Made by a program: the position numbers and the translations under genes. The notes below the pieces were generated by a model. It worked only from the letters and a program-made list of their open reading frames with translations, did not search any database and had not been told where the DNA came from. From the NCBI GenBank assembly GCA_004519485.1, contig CP038134.1:1116001-1180000 (forward strand): a stretch of 64,000 nt of DNA. Direction: 5' to 3'. Positions 1-10,293 of this stretch are shown piece after piece; position 1 is the first letter of the stretch; each line of letters begins with the position of its first letter. The DNA is from Nannochloropsis oceanica (taxonomy: Eukaryota > Sar > Eustigmatophyceae > Eustigmatales > Monodopsidaceae).

Positions 1-1842
1 CTACAATAGACTCAGCAAGTTTGTCTCATGCTTTCAAGGAAAGAAAACGCTTCATCAAATGATTAAAAAAAGGGGCAACAGTCGCGGAAAAGCCTCATCT
101 CGTGTCAACTGAATCGTTAATTGAACTTTCCAACCGATTTCACTCCCCCTCCCTTTCAAGCTCCTATGTAACACCGGTCCGAATGCTTGCTTGCTTCACT
201 CGCCTTGACTTGAGGGCTGACTCTCCTCCTTGGTGGCCTCCAAAATTGTGTGTACTTGTACGACCTTAGTCCTTCACTCTGGGTATCCTCGGCCAGACAG
301 GGAAGGTATACCTTGGGCTTGATGTGGTCGTACCATATGGATCACCTCGGAAGATAAGCGCCTGAAAAGGGAGAGAATATACGACATTCGTGCCTCTATT
401 TTCACAATCCTATCTCTCCCGCTTCTGGGCTCTGCACAGCCTCCCCCGCTTCTTCATCCTTTCATGCCCTCGTAGCCCGCTAGACCTCACTTTTCTCCCC
501 CCTGGCCCCGCACTTCTTCCCGCCCTCGTAGTTGATGCTTTAGCTGTTATCGTTACTCCTATTGGAGAAAGAATCGAGATGTACTTGCTGTGCTGGACTA
601 AAGGAACATCCAATGCGAATGAAGGCCCACCCGAATGAAGGAAGGAAGCAGGTGTGTGGAGCCAAGTGCAACCGCAAGGACTTAGAAATTCATGATCCGC
701 CGCTTCGCTGACCTGTACATAAGACAAACCGTAGCTGACCATCATTACGAGATCGCAATTATCAGCCTTTCCGGCATCCACAAGCTCAATCTCCACTTAT
801 CCTCACCTGACTTTCTACGGCTTTCTGTAAAGTGCTGCTGCACTGCCGCCAGCCAGGCGACAGGCTTGGGCATATGAGGAGCTGTTGCCTGTGAGGCTGT
901 GTGGTCGGCGCGCTGCGCAGTCGTCGGACATCGTTCGGGCGAAGAAGTAGGCGGTATGACGCTGCGTGTGGTAGTTTGTGCGAAAAAACAAAGGTCAGTA
1001 GTTGTACAAGGAGGGCGTACAAATGGGGCACTACTTTTCACTAGAAGCATTGGCTATCTGCCCCAATCACAGATGCGACCCTTCACGGTCGCATGAGCGC
1101 AAGCCCACACGGGATTCTGCTCATGCGGCACGCGGCGTGGTATGTCATGGCAGTTCTGATGATGGACAAGGGGTCCTCGAATTACAAAAGTCCGGGCGCT
1201 GCGGTCTCAGATGAGACCTCATCCCCAAACGCTATCCCCCAATTCGTTTCCTCCACTATCAGCATCTATGCTGTCTGATCGATGAATCGACTTGGCCGCT
1301 GTTTGTCCTTGTAATGTGCATTTTTCCTTTGATCTTTCAAAGAACACACGACCTTCGCCTTCCACATCATTTGTCAACTGAAAACAAAATTAATTTTGAA
1401 CTCCAGCCTCTCCAATTGGGCACTTTCCATAAAATATATACCTCACCGTTGCGCATATAGGCGCCGCTCCACCACTTCAAGGCTGTCAACAATTTCAACG
1501 TGTCAGTGCAATCTTCCACGTATTGTCAAGCATTCATACAGGTGTTGCTTTCCTTGAACGCACCGGTCATCATTATTCCTCCTGGCCACATTCCGCCCTC
1601 CTTGTAGAGGAGGCGCTCGTCCCTTCTTCCCTCGCTCTATTCATTTCTCATGCCCCACATTTCCTCCCTCCCTTCCTCCATCCGTCCCGTTACCACTGAG
1701 ATAGCCACCGTCGCAGTCGTCGTTGCCGCAGGACACGCACCCTCGATTGGCGAGGCGACCCTACACCCTCATCACCACTACGCATCATCCCCCCCCCCCC
1801 CCCCCCGCAAGGCTCCATACTCTTTGCTCACCCTCCAGAATC
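1..1842. other. Left-end stretch with no supported gene; putative tepsin promoter and leader
   Basis: I see no convincing coding exon here. The open frames are short, start without ATG or lack any recognisable domain. An A/T-rich TATA-like stretch (TAAAATATATA, about 1430-1440) lies roughly 400 bases before the tepsin start and could be its core promoter. Part of the 5' leader (about 1600-1840) is pyrimidine-rich and holds a C-homopolymer at 1791-1806. An ATG at 1650 opens a frame that overlaps the tepsin start (separate entry). Confidence 0.4.
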
Positions 1843-1970
1843 ATGGCCTTCACCAACTCCTCCTCCTCTGCCTCCTCCTTCTCCTCCTCGTCGTCCTTCT
1901 CGTCCGCCTACCCTTCGACCGCCTCCCTCAAACTGGACAAGGGCATGCTCGCCCGCGCCACCGCCAGTGA
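1650..1970 (+). other. Upstream ORF overlapping the tepsin start codon
   Basis: An ATG at 1650 opens a 106-codon frame that ends at 1970, past the tepsin ATG at 1843 and in a different frame. Its product is proline/leucine-rich low complexity, so I do not treat it as a protein gene. If transcription starts near the TATA-like stretch at about 1430, ribosomes would meet this ATG first and initiation at 1843 would be reduced. If transcription starts after 1652 it is irrelevant. Confidence 0.3.
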
Positions 1971-3011
1971 GGACAGCCCCACCCCTGGGTATATGTATGG
2001 AGAGATAAGCAAGATGACTCTCATATCCTACGAATCCTGCAAGGAAGTAGAAGACTTCCTGCTAGGGCGGTTGAAACGGAACCAGCACAACGTGAAATTC
2101 AAGGTCTTGCAAATAATCAAACACGTCTGTCGGCGGGGGCGCGCTGATTTCAAGAGAGACATGCAAAGACAAGCAGAAGCCATCCGCACCTGTCTTCAAT
2201 ATCGAGGACCTCCTGACCCCCTACGCGGTGAAGAGATCTACAAACGAGTGCATGAAGCTGCCAAGGAAGCACTCGAAGCCGTTTACGAGACCGTCCATGA
2301 CTCCTCTGCCTCCTCCTCTGCCTCCTCCTCCCTCCACTCCTCCTCTTCCTCCATTTCCCCCCAGCGCATTCAAGGCTTCGGATCCGATCCTTCTCCCGCT
2401 CCCTATCACTACCCAGGCAGCGATGGGGCGGGAGGGGGGGGAAATGGGGGTGTCTTGGGTAAGCAAATTGGGCCATCAGGTAGTATGGGCTCGATGAGTG
2501 ACCTGGCATCATCAGTAGTGGGTGCCATGACGGCCAAAGTGGCGGCTGCCGCCGCTGCCGCCGCTGCTGCTGCTGCTGCAGCTGGCGCTGGTGGTGGGGG
2601 ACGGGTGAGGACTGCGGGGGGAGGGGCGGAGTCAGGGCTGACTGGAGGCTACGTTGGCCCTCCGGGAGAGGGGGGAGGAGGGGGTGGGGAATGTGGAAGA
2701 TATGGAGGTGGGGGAGGGGGAATGGCAGGGATGGGGAACCCAGCGTTCGAGGACCCGCGGCGAGGACGAGGAGGGAGGACATTGTTGGAGAAGGCGGGAG
2801 AGATAGTACGGGCGCAGATCGGCACGGTGGTCAACACTTCCTCCTTCCCTTCCTCCTCCTCGTCCTCCTCCTCCTTGCAGCGGGTGACTTTTGCGGCGCC
2901 GCCCGATCGTAGATATGCTAGTGTAGGAGGAGGAGGAAGAGGGCAAGAGGGGGGGCATGCCACACCGACGGCGACCAGCTACTGCGGCGGGGCCTTGTCG
3001 CCAGCCTTCCC

Positions 3012-3051
<40 letters not shown>

Positions 3052-3326
3052 CAGCAGGAGCAGGAGCAGGAGCAGCAGCCGCAGCAGCCGCAGCAGCAGC
3101 TGCTGCAGCAGCAGCAGCAGGAGCAGCAGCACGAGCAGGAGCAGAAGACAGCTGGAGCTTATGGCGGGTGGCACGAGGATAGCCGTAGAGGAGAAGGTGG
3201 AGGAGGAGGGGATGGAGGCAGCAGGTGGCGGCAGCCGGGAGGTGTGGGTGGGGTGTGGGGTGTGGCTGCGGCGACGAGAGGGGGAGGAGGCTGGCAACAA
3301 ACTCCTTCCTCGTCCCTCCAACCGTC

Positions 3327-3369
<43 letters not shown>

Positions 3370-4851
3370 GTAGGGCGTGTGGGCGGTGCAGCCACCGATG
3401 GGGCCTACGAACGGCGTCTCGTCCTCGAGCTATGTGCGCCGGGGGGGACGCGTGCCCTCCCTCCCCCCGAAGAGTTGCAGGCCTTCCTCCTCGCTGCCGG
3501 CACTCTGGACGTGGACCTCGTGGGAGGGATTCTCCTCGATCAAGTCTCCTCCTCCCCTTCCTCCCTCCCGTCCTCCCCCTCGACCTCTTGGCAAGCGCGT
3601 GCCAAGGCCCTGGCAGTCATTGAGGCACTCATCCGTCACGCTTCCTCCTCCCCTCCCTCCCCCGCCCCCTCCCTACCGCACGAGTACTTCGATTTTTTCG
3701 TCGACAACGTGGGCGAGCTGGAGGCGTTGAGGGACGTGGAGGTCAAGACCGTCGTTCGGGACAAGGCGAACAAAATCCTCTTGTTGCTAGGGAAGGAGGG
3801 GGACAATGATGGTAGTGGTAGTGGTGGTGGTGGTGCGGGTCAGGGAGGGGGGAGAATGATGGTCGCGAGGTCTCCACCTGAGGCCCGGCAGGCCACTTTG
3901 TTGGATTTTGAGGGGGAGGAGGAGAAGGAGGGGGAGAAGGAGGAGGAGAAGGAGGAGGAGAAGGAGGAGGAGGAAGGAGGGAGGCAGGGAGGGTTGAGAA
4001 GGAGTAGTATTAAGGGGTTGTTCCACGACATGCAGGTGAAGACGGGAGATGCTACTACCATCAGCGCAGCTCCGCCGCCGACGACGATGGGAAGCAGAAT
4101 GACAGCAGCAGAAGCCGCAGCAGCAGTAGGGGCAGCAACAGCAGAAGCAGCAGCGTCAGGCCCACCTACTTCTCTGCTGGAGGACATGAATCTCTCCTCT
4201 TCTTCTTCTTCCTCTTCGTCCTCCATTCCACAACAAGGAAATAGCAGCACCGCCACTCTTCCCCAAAGCATCAACAAGAAAAACATTAGCAACAACAACA
4301 GCAAGCTCAATAGTGACAGCACCAGCAACAGCACCAGCAGCTACAGCGACGACCTCTTAATCGTCGGAAGCACACCTCCACCAATGACGACCAACCCTCT
4401 CCGCGCTTTCGACCCCCTCTCATCCAGCAATCGACTGACCCCTCCCTCCCTCCCCTCCTCCCTTCCCCCCACATCCCACCCCTTCTTAATGATGACGGCC
4501 ACACCTCCCTCGCATGGTAGCGGCTTCATTGGTCGGCCCATACCTCAAGCCCCTCCTTCCCTCCCTCCCTCCTTACCTCCCTCCCTTTCCCCCAACCTGG
4601 GCATGATGGGGCAAGGCATGATCCCCGCCATGCAAACTCGCACAGTTATTCCATCTGCAATGGTGCCTGGGAATGGGAGGGAGGGAGGGCAGCTCGTACA
4701 GGAAGGAGGAAGTAGTGCATTCAATTTTATCGGGGTGGTTGCTGGAGGTGGAGGGGGAGGGATTACCAGAAATGGAGGAGGGGGGGAAGAAGCTGCCTTT
4801 TCCTTCGTCAGAGATGCCATGGAAAAAAGTGGTGGGAAAAAGGGAAAGTAG
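1843..4851 (+). CDS. Tepsin-like AP-4 accessory protein (ENTH + VHS-like domains)
   Basis: Single-exon, 1002-residue protein. Residues about 42-155 form an ENTH domain (KVLQIIKHVCRRG, then RADFKRDMQRQAEAIRTC), in the style of tepsin rather than epsin. Residues about 521-653 form a second helical VHS-like domain. Known tepsins have this ENTH plus VHS-like order and bind the AP-4 coat on trans-Golgi vesicles. LFHDMQV (4018-4038) resembles the tepsin beta4-ear motif LFxG[ML]x[LV]. SAFNFI (4714-4731) and AAFSFV (4792-4809) resemble the epsilon-ear motif S[AV]F[SA]F. LLDFE (3898-3912) fits a clathrin box. Between the domains lie Ala, Gly and two Gln runs (CAG repeats, 3016-3145 and 3331-3366). I chose ATG 1843; the frame is open upstream to 1723 but there it reads through a poly-C tract as poly-proline and the first codon is an ATG in weak context. 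Human tepsin is about half as long; the extra length is low complexity. Confidence 0.85.
3016..3366 (+). repeat. Coding CAG (polyglutamine) tracts in the tepsin-like gene
   Basis: Two blocks of CAG repeats, about 3016-3145 (interrupted by GAG and CCG) and 3331-3366 (nearly pure), encode Gln-rich linkers between the ENTH and VHS-like domains. Pure CAG runs tend to vary in length between strains. Confidence 0.9.
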
Positions 4852-5673
4852 AAGACGAAAGAGTGAGGGACGAAAAGATACGTGTACGGTGGTGAGTAGT
4901 ACGAGTTACTCAGCGTGGATGTATGTACACAGAAGAAAGTCACAGCCGTAGCCAGAGAGAAAGAGAAGGAGGCTATGAAGCAAAGAGCACAAATGGCGTC
5001 CTGCTGGGATACGGAGCGATAGAAAGAAAAATCGAGATATACAACACAGTTCTTTTCTCTGTAGCTATTCTACAAAATCAGAACTATCGAGAATATAGGC
5101 AACAGATGCCCCCCCCACCGTGATAAAGAACGGACGATCTCGACCCAAGAGTAAAAAGAGAACTTGAATAAATTTGTTCACGAGGTTTCTTTTGTTCTGA
5201 TTTTGATGCGAAAGTTGAACTTTTGACTACCTATATTTTAATTGCGGAAGCCCGGGATGGCATTCTTTTTAACCTCCTATGCGCCTTTACGATAAAATTT
5301 TGTTTGTTTGCTTGATAGACTTTAAAACAAGTAGCCGGGATAGACACCTTACGAATTCCGTTGCTGAAAATTATGTCGTTGGGAGAATGTCGACTTGCTA
5401 TCACTATTTAAGACTTGCTTTCGCTGTTTAAGGGTGCCTCTCTATTTAGAGCTTATCCGGCCGGTAGAACACACACCTGGGCCGACAGTTAAATAGAGCT
5501 CTTAAATAATTATTTAAGAGTGGCTGCTATTTACGGGCACGGAGTTGAACACCCCCCCTATAATGAACGAGTTTAGAGTTTTGGTAAAATATATTCAAAA
5601 AATATAATCGCTCGCTACTATATCTTCAAGTTTCGTTTGTTATCTCATTCTCTTTCTTCCTCTCTCTCACACC
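4852..5673. other. Intergenic region between tepsin and START genes
   Basis: No gene seen. The first ~300 bases are probably tepsin 3' UTR. From about 5210 the sequence turns A/T-rich compared with its surroundings and contains the TATTTAAG motif cluster (separate entry) and a TATA-like stretch (AAAATATATTC, about 5586-5596) just before the START gene leader. Confidence 0.5.
5402..5540. promoter_or_regulatory. Cluster of TATTTAAG-like motifs with a 22-bp perfect palindrome
   Basis: Within about 135 bases there are repeated copies of TATTTAAG or one-base variants (near 5405, 5426, 5442, 5489, 5501-5518 and 5529) in both orientations. The central pair forms a perfect 22-base palindrome at 5499-5520 with core TTAAATAATTATTTAA. 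The cluster sits upstream of the START gene and looks like a multi-site binding platform or cruciform-prone element. The function is not known from sequence. Confidence 0.4.
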
Positions 5674-5787
5674 ATGCTCTCACGTATGTGCGCTTCGACT
5701 CACCAACAAAATCTAGTTACGGCCTTCAGGACTCGGCCGCTAGTCGCGGCATTGGCCAAGTCAAGTTCAAAGGTTCGCTCGGGGTAA
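5674..5787 (+). other. 37-codon upstream ORF, possible alternative N-terminal exon
   Basis: An ATG at 5674 opens a 37-codon frame ending at 5785-5787, 26 bases before the START gene ATG at 5814. The peptide is basic and serine/alanine-rich without acidic residues, like an organelle presequence. Its stop codon overlaps a GGGGTAAGA string that would be a good splice donor. It may be a translational-control uORF or an alternatively spliced targeting exon; sequence alone cannot decide. Confidence 0.35.
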
Positions 5788-5813
5788 GACAAATCGCCAC
5801 AAAAGCAGTGACC

Positions 5814-8795
5814 ATGGAAAAAAACAAGACGCAGCAGCAGCTCAACCGAGACAAGCACTACCCCGACATGCAGCCCGCTCCCGCTCCTCTACCGCTGCCA
5901 AGGCAAACAGGCATACTGGCCTCGTTCATGACCTTCAATGGTGCCCGTAAGGGAAAGCCGCTTTCAACGACGCGCTCGACGAAAGCAGAGCCCTCAAAAA
6001 ACCTCCCGGTCCAGCTTGTGGCGCCGGAAGAGAGGCGCTGCGAGCACGACGAGCCAAAAGACAGCTGTGATGATGACGACGATGACATCGGTATTTGGCC
6101 CGATGCTACAAATATTTGCCAATCTGCAGGCGCTAGCAGCAGCAGCAGCAGTCGTAGCAGCTTGCCTATTAACTACGAATTCCTGACGCGGACGTTGGAC
6201 GCTGGGGAAGACGTCGAGCACATCAACATTGAGGAATGCAATGTCAGACACGCCTTTCGAAACCTTCAGCGTTTGATTTGCGATGAACGACTGTTGCTAG
6301 CACATACGTTGCTGCTCAAGCTCGATGCCTACTTATTATCATCGTCACCTGCGGCAGCGACAGTAGCGACAGCAGCAACAGCAACAGCAGCAGCAGCAGT
6401 GGAAGCAGAAGCGGCAGCTGCTCCCATAACCATCACTTCGGGCGGCAGCTCCTCCCAGGCCCGCTCTTCCTCGCAACGAAACACTGACTGGGTCCGCATC
6501 GCCATGTCTCACCCCAACACGCGTGCCCGTCTAGAGAATTTGAACCGGCGTGTACATGCCTGCCATGAGGCCTTTCGGCTCCTCGCGTCGCATGATGGGT
6601 GGACATACGCTCAGACACATTTCGGGGTGACTACACACTATCGCATCGAAGAGGACGACGGGAGTCTCACGGTTCGGTTGCAGGGAGAAGTGAAAGGATG
6701 CTCCGTGTTTGATCAGCTGGCCGTTTTGAGGGAGGCGGATCTATACTCCTTGTGGGCGCCGTTTGTCCGGGCCTCGTCCATTGTCAAGGAGGTGCGTGGG
6801 TATTGATAAATAGCGAAACATAAGAATTACTGCATCTGCGAGTCGATTACATCTTTCCTCCGCATTATTCAAATACCTTTTCACATATTCCCACCCATAT
6901 CGATTGGGCTGTGGATTCATTCGGATGGTGGCACCATGGCTCGGCTCAAGGAACGCGTGGAAACATGTATATCGATCGTCCCTACTCCATCTCCACCTCT
7001 CTTCCCACCCTCCCTTTTTTGCACTGTACACATTGTTTCCCACCTTTCTCTTTCTCTATTCTTAGTTGGGGAAGACAAGTCTTGTCATTTGGTTCCAGCT
7101 GGTAGTCCCCTGGCTGGCCTCCAGAGACGCCTGCATGCATATTTTCGCCTGTGACGCCACAGAACATGGCCTCCTACTACTGTGTGGGGAAAGCGTGCGC
7201 AGCCGGAGCAATGGCACAGATGACAAAGGAGGAAGGGAGGACAAGAAGGAGGACGAGGAGGAAAGACCCTCGAGCTTTGGAGGCGAGCTGGAGGGTTTGG
7301 TCGTCCCTCCTCTGACCCCGGGATGGAATTCGGCCAGGATGGAGGTACGGAGTTGCTATGCCCAGGTGAAAATAGCGGGGCCGACAACTTGTTATATGGA
7401 AGGTATAGAGGGAGGGAGGGAGGGAGGGAGGGAGGGAGGGAGGGAGGGAGGGAGGGAGGGAAGAAGGCTTATATGTATGTATGTGTGTTTCTAGCACGTT
7501 CTCATAAATATTTAATCTTGGACTGACATCCTCTTGCTCCCGTCGTACGAACCACCCTCCTTCCCTCCCTCCCCTCCTCTCCTCCCGCAGTCATCGCCAA
7601 TGTGGACCCAAAACTGCCCCTCCCCCTCTCCCTCCTGAATTTCTTCACCCGCAAGATCGCAGGGATGGGCCTCCTCCTCCTCCAGAAGCAGGCCATTCGC
7701 ATCAGACGCTACCCTGTCTCGAATCCCCACGCGATCCGCATGCGCGCCAGTCGGTTTTATATCGATTATTTCATCCCACGGGTCCTCTCCTTCTGCCATG
7801 CCCGGGGTTGGGCGCTCCCTCCCTCCCTCGTCCCTGCTTACGACTCTCCTATGGTCCCGCAGTGCGAGGCTACCGAGGTCTGGAAGGAAGAAAAGGAGAG
7901 GATGCAGGCCCTTCCTCCCTCCCTCGCTCGCTTGTCTGTGACGTGGAGGAGTCGCGAGGGGCAAGGGCGGGAGGGAGGGCCGGGGGGAGGAAAGATGTCG
8001 TCGTTTAGAGCAGCCTCGTTGCTGTCTCCCATGATTTCTTCGCTTGTAGGAGTGATTGATGATGGTGATGAGGAGGAGGAAGAGAAAGAGGAAGAAAAAG
8101 AGGGGCGGGAATACCAGGAGCAGGAGGAGCAGGAGGAGCAACAGGAGGACCGAAAGGAAGGAGGGACGGAGCGCAGGGAGGGCGGAAGGAAGGGAGGGCA
8201 AGCACGGAGAGCACGCATCTTGCAAGGCTTCCTTCTCCGGGCTACCTGGGTCTGGTTGGTGATGGGGGGGGGTATGTCCATTTATCACGCCTTTATTGAG
8301 GGGAAGCAGGAGAGCGGGAGGGAGGGAGGGGTGGGTATCTCCCTTGGGCGTCAGGCCCTAGAGCTGGTGGGAGCCGCGTTGTTGCGGCTGTGGTTGCTTG
8401 GCACGATCACCAAGAGCAGACGGATGAGGCGTGTGGCCTGGCAATGGACGTGCCTTCTGACAGCCTCCATGCTCCTGGGCTTGGTCCTCTGTGTGTATAG
8501 AGCGCCTCGGATTTGGGTGGGAGGAGGAGGGAGGGAGGGAGGAGTGGGACGGACGGTGGTTGGGGTGGTGTGTGAGGTTCGGCCGGGAGGGCGGGCGTTG
8601 GCCTTGGCGAAGGCTGCGGAGTTGAAGGGATGGATGCGGAGGTGGGACAGAGGGTTGTGGCCTTCGAGCCTATGGATGTGGATGGAATGGCGGAGGGAGA
8701 GGAGGCGGAGGGAACGGCAGCGGGCGGTGTTGTTGGTGAGGGGGAGGACGGAGGGGATGGAGAGGGCTGAGCAGGGAAAGGACTCACTATTGTAA
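5814..8795 (+). CDS. START-domain lipid-binding protein with C-terminal membrane segments
   Basis: Three exons: 5814-6791, 7066-7402, 7591-8795 (GT-AG, frame kept; 839 residues). Residues about 255-455 form a START domain: GWTYAQTHFG at its start, then VKGCSVFDQLAVLREADLY and SLWAPFV, ending near DPKLPLPLSLLNFFTRKIAG. START domains bind lipids or sterols in a hydrophobic pocket. The N-terminus is disordered, with Ser, Ala and acidic runs. After an acidic, Gln/Glu-rich stretch the C-terminus has about three hydrophobic segments (residues ~650-672, 695-712 and 719-741), so it is probably membrane-anchored. The ATG at 5814 has an ACCATGG context. Intron 2 begins GTATAGAGGGAGGG and ends in a CCCT tract. 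The ligand cannot be told from sequence, and the GREGG-like patches in exon 3 could instead be unrecognised intron. Confidence 0.75.
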
Positions 8796-9477
8796 GGGTT
8801 AGACGTTGGACATCTGAATGTTGCGGCCCGATGGACCTGTATTAGAAAAGAATTGAGACACACGAAGACGGTGGACCCCAGGAGCAGCAGAAAGTAAAGC
8901 GAGAAACAGTATTCCCGGAAATTGAGCAAGACAAGCGTGTGATGGCACCACATCCAGCACACTTATATATATATATATGTATTTATTCGATGTAAAGTAT
9001 AGACCAAAGTGTGTAGATTATTTCTTACATGCGCCTTGCTCGTGCTTCTTCTCACTCTTTCTTTTTTTGTTGCGCTATGTACATGGTCAATTCTTTTTCT
9101 GAGTTTCCTACAATCCTAAAATTATCGCGTGCAACCGATTCATAGACAAATGCGAAGACAAGTGTTCACACAAGCGTGCCTCCTCTCAGCATTACACACG
9201 AGGGAAAGCCTTCCAACAATAAATTGTTGCACATTATTCCCTTATTATTGCCGAGTTTCAAATTGCTTTGGCAGGTCAAGGAAATCATACAACTTCTTTC
9301 TCGTCTTTACTTGCTCATGCATTAAAAATTCTGGATTACTTGATTTTTGCCGCGCCCAATGAATGCCTTTCTTCCTTAGTGGCTGTGAGACAGCAAGGTA
9401 TTTGTTGGGGTATAGGAGGGTGGGAGGGAGAAAAGGATGAGGGACAAACGCAAGACCTCGTCAAGTGAACACATCGA
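8796..9477. other. Convergent 3' region between START gene and small TM gene
   Basis: No coding potential seen. A/T-rich compared with flanking exons, with a short (TA)n run near 8965-8978. Probably the two 3' UTRs and terminators. Confidence 0.4.
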
Positions 9478-9859
9478 TCATTTCACGCACCTCTTATTCT
9501 TTCTATTTCTATGGAAACACTGATCCATTCGTGACGGGCTAACATGACCTCGGGCCACCTGCGTCTGGCCGCAATCCCTTTTTTTCGCAGACCCCGGCGG
9601 CGGCATGGGAGAAGCATAAAAGATGGTGACCAGGATGAAAACGAGCAGACAGACGCCCATCCCCACCATGAGCTCTACATCCTCTTCACTCTGGACAGTT
9701 ATGCTTTCATCGTACTCCGGGATTGCGGGGCCTGCGTGTCAGGGCATGCATTTTGTAGTGAGAGGGGAGGTCAAAGCAAAGGGGATCGGAGCTTGATGAT
9801 CAAGAGAAACACTTACCCGCACTGCTGCTGCAGCTGCTGCACGGCTGCGGTTCCTCCAT
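9478..9859 (-). CDS. Small single-pass membrane protein, unknown function
   Basis: Two-exon model, complement of 9817-9859 and 9478-9731, 98 residues. The joint is supported by a GTAAGT donor and a CAG acceptor with the frame kept (phase 1). The N-terminus is acidic and begins with a CSSC pair (residues 7-10). One hydrophobic helix follows (VGMGVCLLVFILVTIFYA, about residues 37-54), then a basic, Cys/His-containing tail. I do not recognise the family. Upstream (rightward) lies the shared promoter with CCB1. The small size makes this the least secure model in the left third. Confidence 0.45.
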
Positions 9860-10293
9860 GAATTTTGCCTTATTATACTGGTTGTCGTCAAGGTCATGTT
9901 GGTTTGTAAGGGGAGCACGATTAGAAAAAGGACGGGTTCACCTGCCTCTATTCGAGCTGCCGAGCCAGCAGTCCGATGTCCAAACGCGGGCAGACGTGAG
10001 GTGTTGTTCGGTACTAACCTGACGAGGCTGGTCCGACGAAGTCAACTTGCTCATTATTGTCCCTCAGCCTTAAATCTGCACAAGTTTTCACAGCTGCACC
10101 CTGAGATTTTGGTGCAAATGCGTCTCCTGTCCAGCCTGGCCTTTGCTTATATGACATTTTGGCGTTGTCCAACACACAAGAGGGACGCCAGCAGGCACGG
10201 ATGGATACATGGCCATGCATCACACGGGTTCACCAGCTCACACCGATTCCCCACCAACAAAATCACAGTCGAACGACACTTGAATCTTCAGCC
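9860..10293. promoter_or_regulatory. Divergent promoter region, small TM gene / CCB1-like gene
   Basis: A 434-base head-to-head spacer. No exon seen. It should hold both promoters, but I cannot point to a specific core element. Confidence 0.35.

Noticed and set aside
410-796. 128-codon open frame on the minus strand near the left end
   Set aside because: Its first codon is GTG, it has no recognisable domain and no splice partner; probably a chance frame in GC-balanced sequence.
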